64,000 bases of DNA from an uncultured SAR116 cluster alpha proteobacterium (GTDB taxonomy: Bacteria; Pseudomonadota; Alphaproteobacteria; Puniceispirillales; GCA-002684695). The stretch lies in the NCBI GenBank assembly GCA_902539295.1, contig CACBIM010000001.1, positions 62,001 through 126,000 on the forward strand. Direction: 5' to 3'. The position numbers and the translations under genes are program-made. The notes under the pieces were generated by a model. It searched no databases, was not told where the DNA came from, and was given only the letters and a program-made list of their open reading frames with translations. Each line of letters begins with the position of its first letter. The first letter of the stretch is position 1. Shown piece by piece: positions 1-8,479 of the stretch.

Positions 1-1175
1 TTGACCCTCAATTTTCAAAAAATATTTCTAATCATATTTATAAGGTCTTAAAAGAAGATCCTTTTCATGTTTCAGCCAATACGGATCCAAAAGGGGATAG
101 GTCGCTAGCACCTCAGGATCAAGATCCGGATATGCTTCTGCATGTTGTGAAAGAAACAGATCAAGGTATAGTGGTTAGGGGCGCTAAATATGAAACAGCA
201 GCAGCTTACGCTAATCAAGCTTTTACAAAGCCCACAATTGCAAATTGGGGTGATGCAAAATTATCTGATTATGCTGTAGGTTTTATATGTGATTTAAATT
301 CGCCAAATCTAAAGTTCATTTGCAGAGGAGGGTTTGCTGGAGCAAGTGGATCATGTCCAAGAGCCGATCAAATGGATTACCCTTTAGCTAATAAGTTTGA
401 TGAAGTTGATTCTTTGGTAATTTTTGATAACGTCCTAATTCCGTGGGAAAATGTTCTTTTTTATCGTCATACGAAAGCTGCAGCTTTTATCAGAAGCACA
501 TTGCATAGATATTCTGCCTTTGCATATGTTCAAAGAACTTTGAAGCTCGCTGATATGATGATCGGCGCCGCATTATTCAACGTTAAGCAAACTGGATTAG
601 AAAAACAACCAGCAGTTCAAGAAAAATTAGCCAAAATTGCTACTTGGAGAGAAAATATCAATGCTCATTTAACATCGAGTATAACTTTAGCTGAGAAGTC
701 TCCAGCTGGGTTGCTTATGCCAAATCAATCTTTACTCTATACTGGCAGATGTACTGCATTAAATCAATTGAATGAAATGATGCACATTGCACGTGAATTA
801 TGTGGTGGGCAAATTTGTGTTACGCCAAATGCTGCAACATTTAAAAATCCAGATACAGGAAAATGGATGGAAAAATTTTATACTATTAATGATACATGGA
901 AATCAGAAGATAGAAGGAAATTGCTTGCTTACGCAAGAGACTTACTAAATTCAGATTATGGAGGCCATCGATTAACCTTTCAACTTTTCGCTCAGTCAGC
1001 TCCATTTGCTCAAAGTGGTGCTGTTTATAGAAACTTTGACTGGGATGCTACTCTAGAATTTGTTCAAAAATCTGCTGGTCTTTCAGATAATGTTTTTAAA
1101 CCTAATAAAATTAATAATGGTGACCCGGCAATTCAAAAATGGTATGAAAATAATTACAAAGAAGCCGCTGAGTAA
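1..1175 (+). CDS. HpaB-family flavin-dependent monooxygenase (5' end cut by window)
   Basis: 4-hydroxyphenylacetate 3-hydroxylase (HpaB) family, the large oxygenase that uses reduced FAD supplied by a separate reductase. The frame is open from base 3 to the stop at 1173-1175, about 390 residues, so 100 or more N-terminal residues lie outside the window (family about 480-520). The in-frame ATG at 132 is internal: coding sequence before it matches the family's N-terminal domain. Family signatures seen are the LHVV..TD.GIVVRGAK segment early on, the IPWENVLFYR stretch, and the ARELCGGQ and YARDLLNSDYGGHR stretches near the C-terminus. The next gene is an aldehyde dehydrogenase 22 bases on. The family includes oxygenases of phenols and heterocycles and also some CoA-ester dehydratases, so the substrate is open. 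Its place beside amine-degrading genes suggests a ring or amine intermediate, but that is inference. Confidence 0.85.
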   Translation, partial: DPQFSKNISNHIYKVLKEDPFHVSANTDPKGDRSLAPQDQDPDMLLHVVKETDQGIVVRGAKYETAAAYANQAFTKPTIANWGDAKLSDYAVGFICDLNSPNLKFICRGGFAGASGSCPRADQMDYPLANKFDEVDSLVIFDNVLIPWENVLFYRHTKAAAFIRSTLHRYSAFAYVQRTLKLADMMIGAALFNVKQTGLEKQPAVQEKLAKIATWRENINAHLTSSITLAEKSPAGLLMPNQSLLYTGRCTALNQLNEMMHIARELCGGQICVTPNAATFKNPDTGKWMEKFYTINDTWKSEDRRKLLAYARDLLNSDYGGHRLTFQLFAQSAPFAQSGAVYRNFDWDATLEFVQKSAGLSDNVFKPNKINNGDPAIQKWYENNYKEAAE

Positions 1176-1197
1176 ATTTAAATTTTGAGGGTATAAA

Positions 1198-2688
1198 ATG
1201 TCTGTGAAAACAAAAGTTGAATGGGAAAAATTAAGCTCAAACTTAAACTTTAATAATGAGGCTTTTATAAACGGTAAATTTGTTAAAGCGCAGTCTGAGA
1301 AGACTTTTGACTGTTTTAATCCCTCAAATGGAAAGCTTTTAACAAAAGTCTCGTCTTGTGATGAAACTGATGTAGATCGTGCTGTAAAATCTTGTAGAAA
1401 AGCATTTGATAATGGTCACTGGTCAAGAATATCACCCTCTGAAAGAAAAAAGATACTTTTAAAACTTTCTGACCTCATTTTAAAAAATCATAATGAACTA
1501 GCTTTGTTAGATTCTATGGATATGGGCAAAACAGTCTCTGATGCTTTTACTTATGACATTCCAGGAGCTGCAGACCTTTTAAGTTGGAATGCTGAAGCAA
1601 TTGATAAAATTATGGATGAGGTCGCACCTACAGAAAAGAATAATTTGGCTATGATTAGAAGAGTGCCTTTAGGTGTCGTTGGAGCTGTTGTACCGTGGAA
1701 TTATCCATTGGATATGGCAATGTGGAAATGTGCTCCTGCTCTTGCTACAGGTAACTCAATTATTCTTAAACCTGCTGAGCAATCGCCCTTAAGCGCTTTA
1801 AGATTTGCGGAATTAGCCGCCGAAGCTGGTTTACCCGATGGTGTTTTAAATGTTGTTCCCGGCTATGGAGAAACAGCTGGAAAAGCAATTGGCATGCATA
1901 ATGATATAGATTGTGTTTCATTTACAGGTTCAACAGAAGTTGGAAAATACTTTTTTGAATATTCTGCTAAATCAAATATGAAATTAATTTGGACAGAATG
2001 TGGAGGTAAGAGCCCAAATATAATTTTTGAAAAATCCAAAAAATTAGATTTAGCTGCTCAGTTGACCGCAAATGGAGGGTTTTTTAATCAAGGTGAGGTA
2101 TGCAGTGCCAATAGTAGAGTTTTAGTTCATGAAAATATTTTAAATGAGTTTATAGATTTACTTAAAAAGGAAGCTAGCAATTGGGTAACAGGTGATCCTT
2201 TTGACCCAAATTCAAATATTGGTTGTCTTGTTTCAGAAGATCACGCTGCAAAAGTTAAAAATTTTATTAACAATGCCAAAAATGAAACTGAATTATTATT
2301 TGAAGGTAAGATAGAAAGTAAAGAAAATGTCGGAACATTTGTAGCGCCAACAATCTTTAAGGATGATACTGGGAAAAAAGAAATTTCGACTGATGAAGTT
2401 TTCGGACCTGTGCTTTCAATAATTCCATTTTCTTCAGATGCAGAAGCAATTAAAATTGCTCATGACTCAAAGTATGCATTAGCAGCTTCAATATGGACTG
2501 ATGACTTAAGTCAAGCACATGATATATCAGATAAATTACATGTTGGTACCGTCTCGGTTAATACAGTTGATGCATTCAGTGCGATGACACCTTTTGGTGG
2601 TTTTAAGCAATCTGGTACAGGTAATGACTTATCTATTCACGCTTTTGATAAATACACGGGACTTAAAACAGTTTGGATTAAATATTAA
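1198..2688 (+). CDS. NAD(P)-dependent aldehyde dehydrogenase, PuuC/BetB-like
   Basis: Oxidises an aldehyde to the acid. The 496-residue length is normal for the ALDH superfamily. Catalytic Cys302 lies in the GEVCSAN motif, general-base Glu267 in WTECGGK, oxyanion Asn168 in PWNYP, and the cofactor loop is FTGSTEVGK near 242-250. It resembles gamma-glutamyl-aminobutyraldehyde and betaine aldehyde dehydrogenases. In this cluster it would fit oxidation of 4-aminobutanal, the product of the aminotransferase at 8480, to GABA; that is inference from neighbours. The ATG at 1198 is preceded by GAGGG at a good distance. It lies 22 bases after the HpaB gene and 3 bases before the LysR gene, so the genes are probably co-transcribed. 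Confidence 0.9.
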   Translation: MSVKTKVEWEKLSSNLNFNNEAFINGKFVKAQSEKTFDCFNPSNGKLLTKVSSCDETDVDRAVKSCRKAFDNGHWSRISPSERKKILLKLSDLILKNHNELALLDSMDMGKTVSDAFTYDIPGAADLLSWNAEAIDKIMDEVAPTEKNNLAMIRRVPLGVVGAVVPWNYPLDMAMWKCAPALATGNSIILKPAEQSPLSALRFAELAAEAGLPDGVLNVVPGYGETAGKAIGMHNDIDCVSFTGSTEVGKYFFEYSAKSNMKLIWTECGGKSPNIIFEKSKKLDLAAQLTANGGFFNQGEVCSANSRVLVHENILNEFIDLLKKEASNWVTGDPFDPNSNIGCLVSEDHAAKVKNFINNAKNETELLFEGKIESKENVGTFVAPTIFKDDTGKKEISTDEVFGPVLSIIPFSSDAEAIKIAHDSKYALAASIWTDDLSQAHDISDKLHVGTVSVNTVDAFSAMTPFGGFKQSGTGNDLSIHAFDKYTGLKTVWIKY

Positions 2689-2691
2689 GTT

Positions 2692-3594
2692 GTGAGATTT
2701 TCTCTTAAACAACTCGAGTATTTTTTAGCTGTTTCAGAAACAAAAAATATTTCTATTGCTTCAAAAAAAATAAATATTTCGTCACCTTCAATATCTTCTG
2801 CAATAGCTCAGTTAGAAGAAGAGTTTTCTATTAAATTATTTATTCGAAAGCATGCTACTGGATTAGAATTGACAAAATCTGGTGAAAAATTTGCACTTGC
2901 TGCTCAAAATATAGTTAATCAATCCAAGGACTTATATAATATTGCTAATAATTTGACTAATAATAATGTAGGCAATATTAATCTTGGTTGCCTAACAACT
3001 CTTGCTCCGGTAATTGCGCCATCATTAAGAAAAAAATATACTGAAAAAAATAATAAAGTTAATATTATTCAGCATGAAGGTAATCAAGCTGATTTAATTG
3101 ATTACATAATAAGTGGTAAAATTGACTTAGCTGTAACATATAATTTAAGTCTTCCAAAAAATATATCCTTCATCCCACTTATTAATGTTCCACCACATGT
3201 TTTAGTTAATGCAAATCATAAATTTTCAAAACTTAAAGAAATTGATTTAAATGATATTAAAGATGAGCCTTTAATTTTACTGGATTTACCTTTGAGTAGA
3301 GAATATTTTTTAAGTATTTTTGAAGCGCAAAATATAAAACCCAAAATTAGTGAAAAAACATCTCAAATATCTGTGTTAAGATCATTAGTTGCGCATAATT
3401 TTGGTTATTCATTAGCTAACTTACAGTTAGGAATACCACAATCTATTGATGGACTAAAAATATCTCAAATTCCACTTAAGGGTGAACATCAATCTTTAGA
3501 GTTGGGATTAGCTATTGCTGATCTAAATTATATTCCGTCTCTAACAAATGAATTTATCGAATTTGCAAAAACTATTTATAAAGAAGATAACTAA
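2692..3594 (+). CDS. LysR-family transcriptional regulator
   Basis: A 300-residue LysR regulator. The N-terminal winged helix-turn-helix (residues 1-65) has the usual LKQLEYFLAV start, a recognition helix with SSPSISSAIAQLE and the LF.R...G..LT..G stretch. The rest is a periplasmic-binding-protein-like effector domain. It starts at GTG 2692, three bases after the aldehyde dehydrogenase stop, and its stop is one base before the next gene's ATG. It therefore lies inside the operon rather than divergent from it, which is less usual for LysR proteins. It probably senses a substrate or intermediate of the surrounding amine catabolic genes; the effector is unknown. Confidence 0.88.
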   Translation: MRFSLKQLEYFLAVSETKNISIASKKINISSPSISSAIAQLEEEFSIKLFIRKHATGLELTKSGEKFALAAQNIVNQSKDLYNIANNLTNNNVGNINLGCLTTLAPVIAPSLRKKYTEKNNKVNIIQHEGNQADLIDYIISGKIDLAVTYNLSLPKNISFIPLINVPPHVLVNANHKFSKLKEIDLNDIKDEPLILLDLPLSREYFLSIFEAQNIKPKISEKTSQISVLRSLVAHNFGYSLANLQLGIPQSIDGLKISQIPLKGEHQSLELGLAIADLNYIPSLTNEFIEFAKTIYKEDN

Positions 3595-3595
3595 C

Positions 3596-5683
3596 ATGAA
3601 CACAAATAATAAAATTTTCAAAACTGACAATACATATCAAGTTCTTTTTGAACCAATTAAAATTGGACCCGTTATAGCAAAAAATAGATTTTATCAAGTT
3701 CCTCATTGTAATGGAGGTGGCTACAGAGACCCTTCAGCAGCTGCAGAAATGAGAAATATTAAAAGTGAAGGAGGTTGGGGAGTTGTTTTTACTGAACAGG
3801 TTGAAATGCATCATACTAGTGAAATAACACCTTATATTGAGCTTAGACTTTGGGATGATCGGGATATCAAAATTGTCTCCAAAATGGCAGATAAAATTCA
3901 CGAATATGACACTTTGGCAGGTATTGAACTTACCTATCCAGGTATTAATGGTCCTAATTTATATACTAAAGAAGTGCCAATGGCAGCAACTGCAGGGCCA
4001 ATTCTTACTTTCACAAGTGACCCTGTAAATGCTCGAGAAATGGATAAAGAAGATATTAGAAATTTGAGAAAGTGGTTTAGACAAGCCGCAAGAAGATCCA
4101 AGATTGCAGGTTTTGATATAATTTGCCTTTATGGTGCGCATGGATTTGGAGCTATTCAACATTTTCTCTCAAGATCAACTAACCATAGAATTGACGAATA
4201 TGGAGGCTCTCTAGAAAACAGAAGTAGATTAATGAAAGAGTTAACAGAAGAAGTGATGGATGAAGTAGGTGATACAATGGCTGTATCAATACGTTTATCT
4301 CTGCAAGAACTTGGTGATCAATATAGTCTTACCAATAATGAGATACGTGACTGTATTGAAATGCATTCATCTTTGCCAGATCTTTGGGATTTAGCTCAAG
4401 GCGCATGGGAAGATTGCTCAGGAACATCTAGGTTTGTAGAGGAGGGGGCTCAACAAGATTTAATTCAAGGAATTAAATCACTTACTAATAAACCGGTGGT
4501 TGGAGTTGGTAGGTTTACTTCACCTGATTTAATGGTAAAGCAGATTAAATCAGGTAATTTAGATTTTATAGGTGCTGCACGTCCATCAATTGCAGATCCT
4601 TTTTTGCCTAATAAAATTAGAGATGGAAAAATAGATGATATTAGAGAATGTATTGGTTGTAATATATGTGTTACAGGTGATATGACGATGTCTATTTCAC
4701 GATGTACACAAAATCCATCATTTATGGAAGAATGGAGAAAAGGGTGGCACCCTGAAAATTTTCAAATTAAAGGTGAAAGTAAATCTATTCTAATTATTGG
4801 ATCTGGACCAGCAGGATTAGAGGCTACAAGATGTCTATCAAAAAGGGGTTATGATGTTACCCTGGCAGAAAAAGATGCTCAAATTGGAGGAAGAGTATCT
4901 AAAGAAAGGTTGTTACCTGGTTTGAGTGCTTGGGGAAGGGTTGTAGATTACAGAGAGGGTCAAATTAATAAACTTAAAAATGTTAATATTTATCTTGAAA
5001 GTGAAATTGCTAAAAAGGATATATTGGAATTTGATTTTGAACATATTTGCTTTGCTACTGGCTCAAAATGGAGAAATGACGGTGTAGGAAGAATTAATTT
5101 ACACCCATTAGAAATTAACAGCTCGATGAATATTTATACTCCTGATGATATTATGAGTGATACAAAGATTGAAGGTAAAGTAGTTATTTTTGATGACGAT
5201 CATTATTATATGGCTAGTGTATTAGCTGAAAAATTGGTAAAGGAAGGTAATGAGGTAGTATTTGTGACACCTGCCAGTATTGTTTCTGAATGGTCATTGA
5301 ATACTTTGGATCAACCATTTATCCAAAAAAGACTCATTGAATTGGGTGTGCAAATAATTTGTAACAAATCAATTTCCAAAGTAGGGCGAGATACAGTCGA
5401 TTTGTCTTGTAAATATACTGGTAAGATTAGTTCATTAGAGACTGGTAATATTTTGTTTGTAACCAGTAGACAGCCTTTAAATGAACTATATAAATCATTT
5501 TCACAAGATGAAATTACGAGACATAAACATATTAAGTCCATAGATATAATAGGTGATGCTAATGCTCCTGCGCCCATTGCATGGGCTACTTATGCTGGTT
5601 ATAATTATGCGTTTAACCTTGATAAAGCAGTTGATGATAATACTTTACCATTTAAACGAGAAATAACAGAAATCATTAGCTAA
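3596..5683 (+). CDS. Trimethylamine/dimethylamine dehydrogenase-like iron-sulfur flavoprotein
   Basis: An Old Yellow Enzyme-type TIM barrel is followed by a [4Fe-4S] site and two Rossmann-like domains, the layout of trimethylamine (TMADH), dimethylamine and histamine dehydrogenases, which pass electrons to ETF. Cys38 in RFYQVPHC aligns with Cys30 of TMADH, which binds FMN covalently. Cluster ligands are Cys352, Cys355, Cys358 and Cys370. GSGPAGLEA near 403 marks the ADP/FAD-binding domain. Gln68 stands where TMADH has Tyr60 of its aromatic bowl; as I recall, dimethylamine and histamine dehydrogenases also have Gln there, so a secondary or primary amine substrate is more likely than trimethylamine. 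An upstream in-frame start at 3548 would lie inside the LysR gene. ATG 3596, two bases after its stop, is the better start and gives 695 residues, close to the family's length. Confidence 0.88.
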   Translation: MNTNNKIFKTDNTYQVLFEPIKIGPVIAKNRFYQVPHCNGGGYRDPSAAAEMRNIKSEGGWGVVFTEQVEMHHTSEITPYIELRLWDDRDIKIVSKMADKIHEYDTLAGIELTYPGINGPNLYTKEVPMAATAGPILTFTSDPVNAREMDKEDIRNLRKWFRQAARRSKIAGFDIICLYGAHGFGAIQHFLSRSTNHRIDEYGGSLENRSRLMKELTEEVMDEVGDTMAVSIRLSLQELGDQYSLTNNEIRDCIEMHSSLPDLWDLAQGAWEDCSGTSRFVEEGAQQDLIQGIKSLTNKPVVGVGRFTSPDLMVKQIKSGNLDFIGAARPSIADPFLPNKIRDGKIDDIRECIGCNICVTGDMTMSISRCTQNPSFMEEWRKGWHPENFQIKGESKSILIIGSGPAGLEATRCLSKRGYDVTLAEKDAQIGGRVSKERLLPGLSAWGRVVDYREGQINKLKNVNIYLESEIAKKDILEFDFEHICFATGSKWRNDGVGRINLHPLEINSSMNIYTPDDIMSDTKIEGKVVIFDDDHYYMASVLAEKLVKEGNEVVFVTPASIVSEWSLNTLDQPFIQKRLIELGVQIICNKSISKVGRDTVDLSCKYTGKISSLETGNILFVTSRQPLNELYKSFSQDEITRHKHIKSIDIIGDANAPAPIAWATYAGYNYAFNLDKAVDDNTLPFKREITEIIS

Positions 5684-5687
5684 ATTT

Positions 5688-6584
5688 ATGAATGTTATAA
5701 GCAAATACAAAAGCACAATACTTTTGTTTGTTTTATCATCATTATGGGCTCTTCATTTCTCATTGGTAAAACTAGTTGAGGCAGATAATAATCCTTTTTC
5801 AATTTTAGTGCCTCTATTATTAATTTTGTGTTTTTTATTTTATCTCGTTTTAAAAATAAACAATCAAATTTTTAAATTTACTCTGAGAAAGTCAATTTTT
5901 TTTATAATAGCTGGAATTTTTGCTTATGTAATTCCGTTATATGTAGAGTTTTTAGTTGCTCCAAAAATTGACTCTGGAATTTTAGTTCTAATTGTCTCAA
6001 GTGTACCCGTTTTCACATTATTAATAGTTTGGTTATTTAGATTATTATCTATTAATTTAAGGCTTATATTAGGTACACTATCAGGCTTGGTTGGAGTTTC
6101 GTTCATAATATTTGGAAATTCTGATAACACATTGAATATATGGGCAATATTAGCTTTAATTGTTCCTTTATCTTATTCATTCGATGCCATTTTTATGGAA
6201 AAATTTTGGCCTCAAAAGTTAAATACTTTTCAGGTTGCATTTGGTGAATGTTTAGCTTCTCTAATTTTAATTATCTTTTTTAATTTTATTATGGGTACAT
6301 CAATAGAAGAGTATACATATTGGTTTAAATTAGAGAGTTTTTGGTGGCTCAGTATTGTCACATTCATAGAAATTGCATTGTTTTTTTATCTTCTTAAGCA
6401 CAATGGTGCAGTTTTTATTAATTTAGGATCTTATTTAGTTATGCCAGCAGGATTTATTTGGGGTTTTATTATTTTTGGTGAAATGTTTACAGTTGTAAAA
6501 TTTATCAGTACATTATTTATTATTGGCTCTATATTTTTGATTGGTAGCCAAGACTATAAAATTAAAAACACTCCTATAGAATAA
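5688..6584 (+). CDS. EamA/DMT-family transporter
   Basis: A 298-residue integral membrane protein with about ten hydrophobic helices in two halves, the layout of the EamA drug/metabolite transporter family. LSSLWALHFSLVK near the N-terminus matches the family's first helix. It starts 4 bases after the amine dehydrogenase stop and ends 4 bases before the deacetylase gene, so it is part of the catabolic operon. It may move the amine substrate or export a by-product; DMT transporters do both and the sequence does not show direction. No signs of truncation. Confidence 0.82.
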   Translation: MNVISKYKSTILLFVLSSLWALHFSLVKLVEADNNPFSILVPLLLILCFLFYLVLKINNQIFKFTLRKSIFFIIAGIFAYVIPLYVEFLVAPKIDSGILVLIVSSVPVFTLLIVWLFRLLSINLRLILGTLSGLVGVSFIIFGNSDNTLNIWAILALIVPLSYSFDAIFMEKFWPQKLNTFQVAFGECLASLILIIFFNFIMGTSIEEYTYWFKLESFWWLSIVTFIEIALFFYLLKHNGAVFINLGSYLVMPAGFIWGFIIFGEMFTVVKFISTLFIIGSIFLIGSQDYKIKNTPIE

Positions 6585-6588
6585 AACA

Positions 6589-7623
6589 ATGAAAACATTT
6601 TTTTCAGAAAAGCATAAGTTAAGAGACGCAAATACCGAACTTTATGGTGGTGAACTAGTAAAGCCTTTTGAAAGACCCCAAAGATTAGATTTTATTGTTG
6701 ATGAAATCAAAACAAGAGGTCTTGGAGAAATTTTAAATCCAAATAAAGTTAACCTAAATATTATAGGCAAAGTTCATGACCAAGACTATATTAAATTTTT
6801 AGATAATGCATGGAATGAATGGACAAAAGAAGGATTTAAAGGAGAAGCTATACCTACTGTTTGGCCGAGTAGGTCAATGAACTCTGAGAAAATACCCACA
6901 TTTATTGAAGGTAAACTTGGTTACTACTCACTTGCAGGTGAAACCTCTATTTCTAATGGATCCATAGAAGCTGCTTATGAGGCAGTGAGAGTTGCAATTT
7001 CTGCTGTTGATACTTTAGTAAAAGATAAACTATCAGGGATTTTTGCTTTATGTAGGCCTCCAGGGCATCATGCTTCTAAAAATCAATATGGTGGTTACTG
7101 TTTCTTTAATAATGCAGCAATTGCCGCAGAACGATTTAAAGAATTGGGGGCTAAAAAAATATTTATTTTAGATATAGATTTTCATCACGGTAACGGTACA
7201 CAATCAATTTTTTATGATAAGTCAGATGTGTTTTATGCTTCATTACATGGTGATCCAATGTTTGCATTTCCTCATTTTTTAGGACATTCGGATGAAAGAG
7301 GTTCAGGTAATGGTGAAGGTTATAATTCTAATTTTCCAATGCCACCTGGTACAAAATTTCAAATTTGGTTGGAGGCATTTGATAATTCAATCAAAGAAAT
7401 AAAAAAGTTTAAGCCAGATGCATTAGTAATTTCTTTAGGTGTTGATGCATATGAAAAAGATCCAATTAGTTTTTTTAAATTGAAAAGCAACAATTTTATC
7501 GATATAGGGAGAAAATTATCTAAACTTAGTATTCCAACTTTATTTGTAATGGAGGGGGGGTATTCCATAAAAGAAATTGGTGTAAATACTATAAATACTC
7601 TAGAGGGCTTCGAAAATGGTTAA
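6589..7623 (+). CDS. Acetylpolyamine amidohydrolase (histone deacetylase family)
   Basis: Zinc enzyme that removes acetyl groups from N-acetylputrescine, N-acetylspermidine or related amides. At 344 residues it matches bacterial acetylpolyamine amidohydrolases. The catalytic His-His pair is H160-H161 (RPPGHHA). Zinc ligands are Asp197 and His199 (DIDFHHGNGT) and Asp286 (GVDAYEKDP). The C-terminal MEGGY motif carries the family's catalytic Tyr. The N-terminal part, with PFE.P.R and the VWP.R segment, is the part specific to polyamine deacetylases. It overlaps the amidase gene by 8 bases, so the two are translationally linked and likely act in one pathway that releases free polyamine. Confidence 0.9.
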   Translation: MKTFFSEKHKLRDANTELYGGELVKPFERPQRLDFIVDEIKTRGLGEILNPNKVNLNIIGKVHDQDYIKFLDNAWNEWTKEGFKGEAIPTVWPSRSMNSEKIPTFIEGKLGYYSLAGETSISNGSIEAAYEAVRVAISAVDTLVKDKLSGIFALCRPPGHHASKNQYGGYCFFNNAAIAAERFKELGAKKIFILDIDFHHGNGTQSIFYDKSDVFYASLHGDPMFAFPHFLGHSDERGSGNGEGYNSNFPMPPGTKFQIWLEAFDNSIKEIKKFKPDALVISLGVDAYEKDPISFFKLKSNNFIDIGRKLSKLSIPTLFVMEGGYSIKEIGVNTINTLEGFENG

Positions 7624-8470
7624 TCCAATTGTAGCATGCTCTCAAATAAGTTGCTCATGGGACCAAGATGAAAATATAAATAAAGCTGAAAAAATAATAA
7701 CTGATGCTGTTAAAGAGGGTGTAAATATATTTTTGTTGCAAGAGCTTTTTTCAAGCCCATATTTTTGTTCTTCTCAAGACCCAAAATTTTTTAAATTAGC
7801 TCAGCCATTTGAAAATAATTATTTAATTGAAAAATTTTCCAAAATTGCTTCAAAATTGAGTGTAGTTTTGCCGATAAGTTTTTTTGAAAAGGATAAAAAT
7901 TCTTATTATAACAGCGTAGCTATTATAGATAGTAATGGTGAAGTTTTAGGAAAATATAGGAAGAGTCATATACCTCAAAATCCTGGATATGAGGAAAAGT
8001 ATTATTTTTCCCCTGGAAATAGTGGATTTAAAGTATGGGAAACAAGTGTTTGTAAAATTGGTGTTGGTATTTGTTGGGATCAATGGTTTCCAGAATGTGC
8101 TCGTTTTATGGCTTTAGAAGGAGCAGATTTGCTTCTTTATCCTACTGCTATTGGAAGTGAACCCCAAGACCCAACCATAGATTCAAAAAATCATTGGCAA
8201 ACTGTAATGAGAGGGCATGCTGCAGCCAACATGGTTGGAGTTATTGCTAGTAACAGAATTGGAGATGAATTAAATAACAATGTAAAAATGAATTTTTATG
8301 GTCACTCACTAATTATAAATGAAACTGGAGAAGTTGTTAAAGAAATGAATAGTGATAAAGAGGGATATGCTTCATATGCATTTGATTTAGAAAGTTTGCA
8401 AAATAAAAGATCAGAATGGGGATTATTTAGAGATAGACGAGAAGATTTATATACTACAGCAATTAATTAA
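7616..8470 (+). CDS. aguB: N-carbamoylputrescine amidase (nitrilase superfamily)
   Basis: Hydrolyses N-carbamoylputrescine to putrescine, CO2 and ammonia. The 284-residue length is right for AguB. The Glu-Lys-Cys triad is Glu43 (LLQELF), Lys116 (YRKSHIP) and Cys153 (GICWDQWFPE). The WDQWFPE.AR signature and the HWQTVMRGHAAAN segment are typical of AguB rather than other nitrilases. The start overlaps the deacetylase gene by 8 bases. No agmatine deiminase (AguA) is seen in the window, so carbamoylputrescine may come from outside or from a gene elsewhere; other N-carbamoyl or amide substrates remain possible. Confidence 0.9.
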   Translation: MVNPIVACSQISCSWDQDENINKAEKIITDAVKEGVNIFLLQELFSSPYFCSSQDPKFFKLAQPFENNYLIEKFSKIASKLSVVLPISFFEKDKNSYYNSVAIIDSNGEVLGKYRKSHIPQNPGYEEKYYFSPGNSGFKVWETSVCKIGVGICWDQWFPECARFMALEGADLLLYPTAIGSEPQDPTIDSKNHWQTVMRGHAAANMVGVIASNRIGDELNNNVKMNFYGHSLIINETGEVVKEMNSDKEGYASYAFDLESLQNKRSEWGLFRDRREDLYTTAIN

Positions 8471-8479
8471 TGGAAATTT

